NCBI GenBank assembly: GCA_964614855.1
Contig: CAZTMX010000160.1
Coordinates: 1 to 6,566, forward strand
Reading direction: 5' to 3'
Length of the DNA: 6,566 nt
Source of the DNA: CAWJHE01 sp964614855
GTDB lineage: Bacteria > Chloroflexota > Anaerolineae > Anaerolineales > UBA4823
Positions within the stretch are counted from its first letter, which is position 1. Every line of letters starts with the position of its first letter. The translations under genes were made by a program, and so were the position numbers. The notes under the pieces are model-generated. The model was given only the letters and a program-made list of their open reading frames with translations, was not told the origin of the DNA and ran no database searches. Below, in pieces: positions 1-5,564 of the stretch.

Positions 1-837
1 CAGAGCCAGATGGATATTTTCCTGCGCCATCTCCAGCGCTTCGGCGGAAGCATCGATCAGCGTCAACTCACTGCACCCACCTGCAATCGCATTAGCGCTA
101 AACCCACCGGAATAGCAAAAGCAGTCCAGCACCCGCCTGTCTTTCGCCAGTTGGCGCACCCGCAGGCGGTTGCGGCGCTGGTCCAGGTAGAAGCCGGTCT
201 TATGCCCGTTTCTGATATCTATACGCAGTTCCAACCCGTTCTCAATGATCGAAAGCAGCGGTGGCGGTGGCTTCCCCAACAACACGCCGGTACGCTCGGG
301 CAGTCCTTCCAGCCGGCGCACATCCACATCCGAGCGCTCGTAAATATTGGCGGCGCCTGTCAGCGCAGCCAGCTGCGCCACAATCACCTGGCGCCAGGCT
401 TCAGCACCGCTGGAGAGAAACTGCAGCGAGAGCCAATCACCGTAACGGTCAGCGATCAGCCCTGGTAGGGAATCCGATTCGGCATGCACAAGCCTGACTG
501 CGCCAGCCGCGCCTGGTACCTTGCCCTTTTCCTCGCCGTTCAGTTCTTCTGCGCGCCAAAATTCAGGCAAAAAAGCCCGGCGAGCAGCAATCGCCGCACC
601 CAACCGGGCTGCAAAAAACGCTTCATCAATTCTTTCATGCTCATCCCAGGACCAGACCCGGGAACGGATTTGCGATCCCTGGCTGTATGCGCCCCAGGCC
701 AGGAAATCACCTGCAGCAGACAGAATGCGGACAGTGTCCCCATCAGCAGGATCCCCCTGCACACGGTCCAGTGCGCCGGAAAACACCCATGGGTGGCGGC
801 GCAGCAAGGATTTTTCGCGCCCGGGTTTCAGGCGCAT
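1..837 (-). CDS. rlmI: RlmI-like class I SAM-dependent 23S rRNA (cytosine-5) methyltransferase, C-terminus cut off by window edge
   Basis: The 279 codons from the ATG at 837 stay open to base 1. The N-terminus (about residues 1-70) looks like a PUA RNA-binding domain, with a RRHPWVFSGAL segment at 13-23. A central part carries the family signature HAESDSLPGLIADRYG at 118-133. GHKTGFYLDQR at 211-221 precedes SAM-binding motif I, VLDCFCYSGGF at 236-246, and an acidic motif II, LIDAS at 260-264. E. coli RlmI, the family's best known member, makes m5C1962 in 23S rRNA and is about 396 residues, so roughly the last 115 are missing here. These would include the DPP motif and the catalytic cysteine. 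The gene starts 10 nt after the stop of the alpha-oxoamine synthase gene and has no visible Shine-Dalgarno, so it is probably co-transcribed and translationally coupled. A GTG directly before the ATG (840-838) is an alternative start. The family assignment is secure; the exact rRNA target is inferred. Confidence 0.9.
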   Translation of the reverse strand, partial: MRLKPGREKSLLRRHPWVFSGALDRVQGDPADGDTVRILSAAGDFLAWGAYSQGSQIRSRVWSWDEHERIDEAFFAARLGAAIAARRAFLPEFWRAEELNGEEKGKVPGAAGAVRLVHAESDSLPGLIADRYGDWLSLQFLSSGAEAWRQVIVAQLAALTGAANIYERSDVDVRRLEGLPERTGVLLGKPPPPLLSIIENGLELRIDIRNGHKTGFYLDQRRNRLRVRQLAKDRRVLDCFCYSGGFSANAIAGGCSELTLIDASAEALEMAQENIHLAL

Positions 838-847
838 CACTGCGGGT

Positions 848-2053
848 TTAGACCAATCCAAGCTTCTTGCCTGCCTGTTGGATCACATCCATGGCGTGCT
901 CGATATCATCCGGTTCGTGTGCTGTAGTCACCGTTGCACGCAAGCGCGCCAGGCCGGGTTGTACTGCTGGCGAGACAACGGGCAGCACAAAGACATCGTG
1001 ATGCTGGGCTTCTTGCGTCATGCGATAAGCAGTTTCGTCATCTCCGCAAAGCACCGGTACGATAGCCGTTTGGGTTAACAAAGTATCGAACCCGCGCTGC
1101 TTGAGACCACTGATGAATTGGGCGGCATTGGCGCGTAATTTTTCAATGCGCCAGGGTTCATCCAGGATCACTTCGAAAGCTGCCTTGGCTGCAGCCGCCT
1201 GAGCAGGCGGCAAAGCAGCAGAGAAGATGTATGCTCGCGTAGAGTGACGCAAAAAATCAATCAGTTCTTTGCGACCCGCAATATAGCCACCCACCGAGGG
1301 GATGGTCTTGCTCAGTGTGCCCATCTTAATATCGATCGTACCGGGCATATGAAAATGTTCTTCGATGCCGCGGCCGGTATCGCCGAGGACGCCCACCGAG
1401 TGTGCTTCATCGATCATCAACCAGGCGCCGTATTTACGGCACAGCTCAACGGTACGCGGAAAATCAAGGATATCGCCGTCCATGCTGAAAACCGAATCTG
1501 CGACAACGAGCTTTGTCACTCCATCCGGTACCTGCTGCAAGCGCAACTCCAACGCATCCATATCATTGTGATGAAAACGCAGGAACTTGGCGCCGGAGGT
1601 CAGGCAGCCGTCCACGATACTGGCGTGGTTGAGCTTATCTGAAATGACATAATCGCCCCGGCTGAGCAAGGTGGAGATTACAGACAGATTGGTAACATAA
1701 CCAGAAGTAAAGGTCACCGCAGCTTCAGCATTTTTAAAATTGGCAATCGTTTCTTCCAGGGCAGTATGCACCGGCAGGGTACCGGCCAGAGTGCGCACAC
1801 CATGGGTGCCTGTGCCAAAACGGTCAATGGCATCCTTGGCGGCTGCATTGATGCGCGGGTGACCCACCAATCCCAGGTAGCTGTAGGAAGCAAACATCCC
1901 CATTTCTCTGCCGCCAACCAGCACACGCGCCCCGCCGCGCAGCTCAGAAATCGGTTGGTTGTAAAAATACAAATCCTGATCCTGCATGCCTTCCACACGC
2001 TGGTGCATGGCCCGGATGCGTTGGACGATGCTGTCTTCTCTGGAATAATCCAT
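848..2053 (-). CDS. PLP-dependent alpha-oxoamine synthase (8-amino-7-oxononanoate synthase / glycine C-acyltransferase / serine palmitoyltransferase-like family)
   Basis: This 401-residue fold-type I PLP enzyme belongs to the group that condenses an amino acid with an acyl-CoA and releases CO2. Visible motifs, numbered from the chosen start: GTHGVRTLAGT at 82-92, the ring-stacking histidine in LNHASIVDG (H143), VFSMDGD at 188-194, the PLP-nitrogen aspartate in DEAHSVGVLG (D215), and the Schiff-base lysine in GTLSK (K249). The length is normal (usual range about 385-400). An upstream in-frame ATG at 2080 would add nine residues, but the ATG at 2053 has a GGGAG ribosome site 7 nt before it, and the predicted promoter would start RNA near 2076, downstream of the longer start. 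Substrate is unresolved. HASIVDG, HHNDM and the RHSTRAYIFSA segment resemble serine palmitoyltransferase-like members as much as BioF or Kbl, and there is no other biotin, threonine-degradation or lipid gene in view. The rRNA methyltransferase follows after 10 nt. Confidence 0.9.
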   Translation of the reverse strand: MDYSREDSIVQRIRAMHQRVEGMQDQDLYFYNQPISELRGGARVLVGGREMGMFASYSYLGLVGHPRINAAAKDAIDRFGTGTHGVRTLAGTLPVHTALEETIANFKNAEAAVTFTSGYVTNLSVISTLLSRGDYVISDKLNHASIVDGCLTSGAKFLRFHHNDMDALELRLQQVPDGVTKLVVADSVFSMDGDILDFPRTVELCRKYGAWLMIDEAHSVGVLGDTGRGIEEHFHMPGTIDIKMGTLSKTIPSVGGYIAGRKELIDFLRHSTRAYIFSAALPPAQAAAAKAAFEVILDEPWRIEKLRANAAQFISGLKQRGFDTLLTQTAIVPVLCGDDETAYRMTQEAQHHDVFVLPVVSPAVQPGLARLRATVTTAHEPDDIEHAMDVIQQAGKKLGLV

Positions 2054-2060
2054 TTTATTG

Positions 2061-2065
2061 CTCCC
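2061..2065 (-). promoter_or_regulatory. Ribosome binding site deciding the start of the alpha-oxoamine synthase
   Basis: GGGAG on the minus strand ends 7 nt before the ATG at 2053. The competing ATG at 2080 has no comparable purine tract at a suitable distance. Confidence 0.65.
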
Positions 2066-2082
2066 GTTACAAGAATGCATGA

Positions 2083-2111
2083 AGTTTAGCTGCTTTCAAG
2101 GCAGTTGTCAA
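2083..2111 (-). promoter_or_regulatory. Sigma-70-type promoter of the alpha-oxoamine synthase / rRNA methyltransferase unit
   Basis: On the minus strand a perfect TTGACA (2111-2106) is followed by a 17-nt spacer and TAAACT (2088-2083, four of six matches to TATAAT). Transcription would begin near 2076, giving a leader of about 23 nt that contains the GGGAG ribosome site. It lies in the 117-nt gap after ligA, so the two downstream genes can be expressed independently of ligA. Predicted by eye only. Confidence 0.6.
2090..2104. promoter_or_regulatory. Near-palindrome in the promoter spacer (possible operator)
   Basis: CTGCTTTCAAGGCAG is a 15-bp dyad with a central C. Six of seven pairs match and the remaining one is T opposite G. 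It fills most of the 17-nt spacer between the -35 and -10 boxes, where a bound repressor would block RNA polymerase. No regulator family is recognisable from the sequence, and a dyad this short can arise by chance. Confidence 0.3.
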
Positions 2112-2170
2112 CCAGATTAACAAAAGCGGCGAGCTCTAGAAAAAGAGCCGTTAAAGATACAGGAGGGCTT

Positions 2171-4234
2171 TTACTCACCAGCCAGCCTGCGCAGAGCAGC
2201 CTCATCCAGAAGCGGGATACCCAGGTTTCGGGCTTTGTCCAGCTTGGAGCCGGCATTTTCACCCACCACCAGGTAATCCGTTTTCTTGCTGACAGAATCG
2301 GTGACCTTGCCGCCAAAGGATTGGATGTATTCTCTGGCTTGCTCGCGGCTGAAAGTGGGCAATGTCCCGGTTACCACAAAGGTCTTCCCGGCAAGCGGCT
2401 GCGGTCCCTGAACAGACGGCGACTGTGAGCGCGGCCAGACACCAGCCGCGTGCAGCTTTACCAGCACCTGGCGGTTCGCCGGGCGAGCAAACCAATCCAC
2501 GATCGCCTGGGCTGTATTTGGACCGACGCCCTCGATTTGCTGCAGATCGGCATAGCCTGCCAGGGACAATTGATCGAGGTCGGTGTAGTGAGATGCCAGG
2601 TCCGCCGCCATCACCTCCCCCACACCGCGAATCCCCAGCGCAGTCACCAGGCGCGCCAGCGGTTGATGACGCGAAGTCTCAATCGATGCCAGCAGGTTAT
2701 CGGCTTTCTTTTCGCCAAAACCTTCCAGCTTGAGTAAGTCGGATTTTTGCAACGTGAATAAATCCGCTACATCTTGCAGCAGACCAACCTCTACTAACTG
2801 TTCAACGATTTTTATCCCTAGCCCCACAATATCCATGGCACCGCGCGAGACAAAATGCTCCAGGTTGCGGATCAACTGTGCGGGGCAGGCCGTGTTGACA
2901 CAGTACCAGTACACCTCACCAGGCAGGTTTTCCACCGGCTCAGCGCAAGCCGGGCAGCGCTGCGGCGGTTCGTAAGGCGTTTCACTGCCACTGCGCATTT
3001 CTTCTACCGGGCCGATGACATAGGGGATCACCTCGCCAGCGCGCTTTACGCGCACGCGATCGCCAATGCGGATATCCTTTTCGGCGATGTAATCAAAATT
3101 ATGCAGGGTGGCCTGTTTCACCACCACACCACCCAGCTCAACCGGTTCCAGCATGGCGTAAGGGGTAAGTACACCCGTGCGCCCAACATTAACGCCGATA
3201 TTTATCAATTGAGTTGTCATCTCCTGGGCGGGGAATTTATGGGCGATGGCGCCGCGCGGATCTTTGCCGACAAATCCCAGATCGGCTGCCAGGGACAAGT
3301 CGTCCAGCTTGATCACCACACCATCCACTTCGTAGGAAAGCGTAGTGCGGCGAGCTGCCCACTCTTCTACCGCAGCCAGGGTGCTATCCAGGTCCGCATG
3401 CCGGCTGGCATGCCTGGTAACAGGAAAACCCAGGGCGCGCAGGTACTCCAGGCGCTCCCACTGGGTGAGCGGAAAATCGCCATCACCAGCCACAATCTCG
3501 TAAACCAGCAGGTTGAGCGGACGGGAGGCCGTGAGCGCTGGATCTAATTGGCGCAGCGAGCCGGAAGCTGTGTTGCGCGGGTTGAGGTAGGTCTTCTCGC
3601 CTTTTGCCTGCAGCCGTTCGTTCAACTCTTCAAAATCCCTCAGGTTGATAAAGACCTCGCCGCGCACCACGATATAGGCTGGAGCGCTTGGATTGGCATA
3701 AGCACCCAGATCACCCGCACCTGATTGTGGGCTGCGCGTTCCATCTCCATCGCCAAGAGGGATACGCAGCGGCAGGCTGCGCAGTGTGCGCAGGTTTGTG
3801 GTGATGTCTTCGCCAGTCTCCCCATCGCCACGCGTTGCACCCAGTACGAAAACGCCGTCACGGTAATGCAAGATCACCGACAGCCCGTCAATCTTGGGCT
3901 CAAGCACAAAGGCGGAGGCTGCAACTCGCCCATCCAGGCGCAGGATGCGCTCATACCAGGCGCGCACATCCGCTGCACCAAAGGCGTTTGCCAGGCTGAG
4001 CACCGGTGCCGGGTGACGCACCTTGGTGAAACGTTCCGACGGCTGGGCGCCGACACGCTGGGTGGGCGAATCGGGTGTCACCCAATCTGGATGCCGCTCT
4101 TCGATCTGGCGCAGGCGCAACAACAGCCGGTCGAATTCCGCATCGCTGATCAAGGGCTGATCCAGTACGTGATAGCGATAGTTATGGTAATGAACCTGGC
4201 GCCGCAGCGCTTCCAACTCAGCCTTCTCGTCCAT
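2171..4234 (-). CDS. ligA: NAD+-dependent DNA ligase LigA
   Basis: LigA seals nicks in replication and repair, using NAD+ to adenylate itself. The 687 residues show the full domain order. Domain Ia (about 1-70) has YRYHVLDQPLISDAEFD at 19-35. The nucleotidyltransferase domain has the adenylated lysine in EPKIDG (K114), RGEVF (191-195), DGVVIK (304-309) and HKFPAQ (332-337). An OB fold (about 338-420) precedes a four-Cys zinc finger (C427, C430, C445, C450). Helix-hairpin-helix repeats (about 500-600) and a BRCT domain (about 612-687) complete it. The start at 4234 is chosen because AAGGAAGGG lies just upstream and Ia-domain homology begins there; the frame stays open 32 codons further up to an ATG at 4330, but that stretch contains the predicted promoter. 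A Gly/Ala/Ser/Pro-rich stretch at about 161-184 makes the loop before RGEVF about 21 residues longer than in E. coli LigA as I recall it. Confidence 0.97.
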   Translation of the reverse strand: MDEKAELEALRRQVHYHNYRYHVLDQPLISDAEFDRLLLRLRQIEERHPDWVTPDSPTQRVGAQPSERFTKVRHPAPVLSLANAFGAADVRAWYERILRLDGRVAASAFVLEPKIDGLSVILHYRDGVFVLGATRGDGETGEDITTNLRTLRSLPLRIPLGDGDGTRSPQSGAGDLGAYANPSAPAYIVVRGEVFINLRDFEELNERLQAKGEKTYLNPRNTASGSLRQLDPALTASRPLNLLVYEIVAGDGDFPLTQWERLEYLRALGFPVTRHASRHADLDSTLAAVEEWAARRTTLSYEVDGVVIKLDDLSLAADLGFVGKDPRGAIAHKFPAQEMTTQLINIGVNVGRTGVLTPYAMLEPVELGGVVVKQATLHNFDYIAEKDIRIGDRVRVKRAGEVIPYVIGPVEEMRSGSETPYEPPQRCPACAEPVENLPGEVYWYCVNTACPAQLIRNLEHFVSRGAMDIVGLGIKIVEQLVEVGLLQDVADLFTLQKSDLLKLEGFGEKKADNLLASIETSRHQPLARLVTALGIRGVGEVMAADLASHYTDLDQLSLAGYADLQQIEGVGPNTAQAIVDWFARPANRQVLVKLHAAGVWPRSQSPSVQGPQPLAGKTFVVTGTLPTFSREQAREYIQSFGGKVTDSVSKKTDYLVVGENAGSKLDKARNLGIPLLDEAALRRLAGE

Positions 4235-4238
4235 GATA

Positions 4239-4247
4239 CCCTTCCTT
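4239..4247 (-). promoter_or_regulatory. Ribosome binding site of ligA
   Basis: AAGGAAGGG on the minus strand ends 4 nt before the ATG at 4234; its AAGGA part is 8 nt away. It favours this start over the upstream ATG at 4330. Confidence 0.65.
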
Positions 4248-4301
4248 GTGATGAACAAAACGTGGTTACAGGCGTGAGAAAACAGATGTTCACTGGCAGC
4301 A

Positions 4302-4330
4302 ATTATAACTATTTCTGCCGCATAAATCAC
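4302..4330 (-). promoter_or_regulatory. Predicted ligA promoter
   Basis: On the minus strand a perfect TATAAT (4307-4302) has GTGATT (4330-4325) 17 nt upstream, matching three of six -35 positions. RNA would start near 4295, giving a leader of about 60 nt before the ligA ATG. The -35 overlaps that of the divergent redoxin promoter. Base-level prediction only. Confidence 0.5.
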
Positions 4331-4355
4331 AAAGAGCCAGGAATCCAGCTATAAT
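4327..4355 (+). promoter_or_regulatory. Predicted promoter of the glutaredoxin-like gene
   Basis: A perfect TATAAT at 4350-4355 has only a weak -35 candidate 17 nt upstream (TCACAA, 4327-4332). Transcription would begin near 4362, leaving about 36 nt of leader. With a poor -35 this promoter may need an activator or be weak. Confidence 0.5.
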
Positions 4356-4386
4356 CTGGATGAACCTGTCCATATTATTCTTTACC

Positions 4387-4391
4387 GGGAG
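4387..4391 (+). promoter_or_regulatory. Ribosome binding site of the glutaredoxin-like gene
   Basis: GGGAG ends 6 nt before the ATG at 4398, a near-ideal spacing that fixes the start. Confidence 0.65.
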
Positions 4392-4397
4392 AAGCGA

Positions 4398-4661
4398 ATG
4401 ACTGATGATAAGATTATCGTTTATGGGGCGGATTGGTGTCCAGATTGCCGCCGGGCGCGCAAGTTTTTTGACCAATACCAAATCGAACACACCTGGGTGA
4501 ATATTGATAACAATGCGGATGCCGAGCAATTGGTTATAAAGCTTAATCGCGGTTACCGCAGCGTGCCGACGATCGTCTTTCCCGATGGCTCGATATTGGT
4601 TGAACCCAGCACCGCTGAGCTCGAGACAAAATTTTTTCCCACCCAAACCGGGTCTGAATAA
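4398..4661 (+). CDS. Glutaredoxin/mycoredoxin-like thiol-disulfide redoxin
   Basis: This 87-residue, single-domain thioredoxin-fold protein has no signal peptide or membrane segment, so it should act in the cytoplasm. The first strand (KIIVYGA) leads into the redox motif WCPDC with cysteines 14 and 17. The conserved Thr-Val-Pro-type site appears as SVPT with the cis-proline at 57, followed by IVFPDG, the usual glutaredoxin order. CPDC and the short length resemble actinobacterial mycoredoxin-type and uncharacterised 'glutaredoxin family' proteins more than classic CPYC glutaredoxins. The partner (mycothiol, glutathione, bacillithiol or a protein thiol) cannot be read from the sequence. It has its own promoter and ribosome site, diverges from ligA and converges on pstB with a 38-nt gap, so it is probably monocistronic. 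A role in repairing oxidised or mixed-disulfide proteins is an inference from the family. Confidence 0.88.
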   Translation: MTDDKIIVYGADWCPDCRRARKFFDQYQIEHTWVNIDNNADAEQLVIKLNRGYRSVPTIVFPDGSILVEPSTAELETKFFPTQTGSE

Positions 4662-4699
4662 AAACAGGAATTGTGAAACTAATTGGGGAAATTTTTTGA

Positions 4700-5467
4700 C
4701 TACCCCATGCGACCGGTGATGTAATTCTCGGTCAGCTCTTGATCGGGGCGGGTAAACATCTTGGCGGTTTCGGAGAATTCAACCAGCTTCCCAAGCCAGA
4801 AGAAACCGGTAAATTGCGATACACGCGCCGCCTGCTGCATATTATGTGTGACGATGACGATGGTGTATTTCTGCACCAGCTCTGCCATCAATTCTTCTAT
4901 GACAGTGGTGGCTATCGGGTCGAGAGCCGAGGCAGGCTCATCCATCAGGATGACATCCGGGCGAACTGCCAACAAGCGCGCCATGCACAGGCGCTGCTGT
5001 TGTCCCAGGGATAGAGACAAGGCATCCGCGGACAGCAGGTCTTTCAATTCATTCCACAATCCTACCTGCTGCAGACAGTCTTCAACCAGGTTGTCCAGCT
5101 CAGAGCGGCGCTTCTCCAGGCCCAACATACGAGGACCAAAAGCTACATTGTCATAGACCGATTTTGGAAAAGGATTGGGTTTTTGAAAAACCATCCCCAC
5201 CCGCCGTCGCAACTCAACCAGGTCAAATTCGGGCGCGTAAATATCCTGCCCATCCAGCAAAATCTGACCTTCCACTCTGGTTTTTGGGATGGTATCGTTC
5301 ATGCGGTTCAAACAACGCAGGTAGGTGGATTTCCCGCAGCCAGAAGGCCCGATCAATGCAGTGACTTTCTGCGGCAGGATATCCATGCTGATCTGCATCA
5401 ACGCTTGCGAAGAACCATAATAAAAATCCAGGTTGTTTACCTTGAAAACGGGTTGTGTGGGGTCCAT
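4700..5467 (-). CDS. pstB: Phosphate ABC transporter ATP-binding protein PstB
   Basis: PstB is the cytoplasmic ATPase that drives phosphate import through PstC and PstA. The 255 residues match the family length (E. coli about 257). Walker A is GPSGCGKST (40-48), the Q-loop is in VFQKPNPFP (Q95), Walker B is VILMDEP (172-178), the D-loop is SALD (180-183) and the H-loop is H208 in VTHNMQQAARVS. The PNPFPKSVYDNVAFGPR and ENYITGRMG segments are specific to PstB among ABC ATPases. The ABC signature reads LSLGQQQRL (152-160) instead of the usual LSGGQ, so a leucine replaces the first glycine. The start at 5467 has no Shine-Dalgarno; a TAAAAT box lies 6 nt before it. The gene is divergent from pstS-pstC rather than downstream of pstA, which is the more familiar layout. 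Confidence 0.96.
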   Translation of the reverse strand: MDPTQPVFKVNNLDFYYGSSQALMQISMDILPQKVTALIGPSGCGKSTYLRCLNRMNDTIPKTRVEGQILLDGQDIYAPEFDLVELRRRVGMVFQKPNPFPKSVYDNVAFGPRMLGLEKRRSELDNLVEDCLQQVGLWNELKDLLSADALSLSLGQQQRLCMARLLAVRPDVILMDEPASALDPIATTVIEELMAELVQKYTIVIVTHNMQQAARVSQFTGFFWLGKLVEFSETAKMFTRPDQELTENYITGRMG

Positions 5468-5473
5468 AGAAGG

Positions 5474-5479
5474 ATTTTA
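5474..5479 (-). promoter_or_regulatory. -10 box immediately upstream of pstB (possible leaderless start)
   Basis: TAAAAT on the minus strand is separated from the pstB ATG (5467) by 6 nt, the distance normally seen between a -10 box and the first transcribed base. No good -35 hexamer is visible 16-19 nt upstream and no Shine-Dalgarno exists. Transcription may begin on the ATG itself. A promoter needing an activator under low phosphate would fit the missing -35, but that is inference. Confidence 0.4.
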
Positions 5480-5527
5480 CCCGAAAAATCGCATAACGGG
5501 AAATGAGTAGAAACCTGCTTAATTCAC

Positions 5528-5556
5528 TTGTATGGGGTTTGATTTACGGCTATAAT
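5528..5556 (+). promoter_or_regulatory. pstS promoter, placed for a leaderless or nearly leaderless mRNA
   Basis: TTGTAT (5528-5533) and a perfect TATAAT (5551-5556) are 17 nt apart. The -10 ends 8 nt before the pstS ATG at 5565, so RNA would start within a base or two of the start codon. The bases between (CCAAAACG) offer no ribosome binding site. Confidence 0.6.
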
Positions 5557-5564
5557 CCAAAACG

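Noticed and set aside
10..1078. Overlapping plus-strand open frames opposite the rRNA methyltransferase and the synthase (for example 10-468, 484-927, 521-1078)
   Set aside because: They are antisense to strongly recognisable proteins, overlap one another, resemble no family and lack ribosome sites; they are by-products of GC-rich coding on the other strand.
2127..2150. Imperfect hairpin (CGGC ... GCCG, or alternatively GCTCT ... AGAGC) downstream of ligA, followed by CTTTTG on the minus strand, as a rho-independent terminator
   Set aside because: The stem is only 4-5 bp, the two pairings exclude each other, and the T run is just four bases.
2855..3547. A 230-codon plus-strand frame inside ligA
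   Set aside because: Fully antisense to conserved LigA domains with a composition typical of a shadow frame and no promoter or ribosome site.
4129..4134. Phe34 in LigA domain Ia (DAEFD) where E. coli has a functionally important tyrosine
   Set aside because: From memory DAEFD occurs in many bacterial LigA proteins, including mycobacterial ones, so this is a normal variant.
4290..4646. A 118-codon minus-strand frame opposite the redoxin gene
   Set aside because: Antisense to a clear CPDC redoxin, covers the divergent promoter region, and shows no family motif.
4640..4699. Terminator between the convergent redoxin and pstB genes (ACCC ... GGGT near 4641-4654 and the T run at 4692-4697)
   Set aside because: Only four-base stems can be formed and the T runs do not directly follow them.
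5481..5501. CCCG ... CGGG dyad upstream of pstB as an operator
   Set aside because: The arms are only 4 bp with a 13-bp gap and do not extend; expected by chance.
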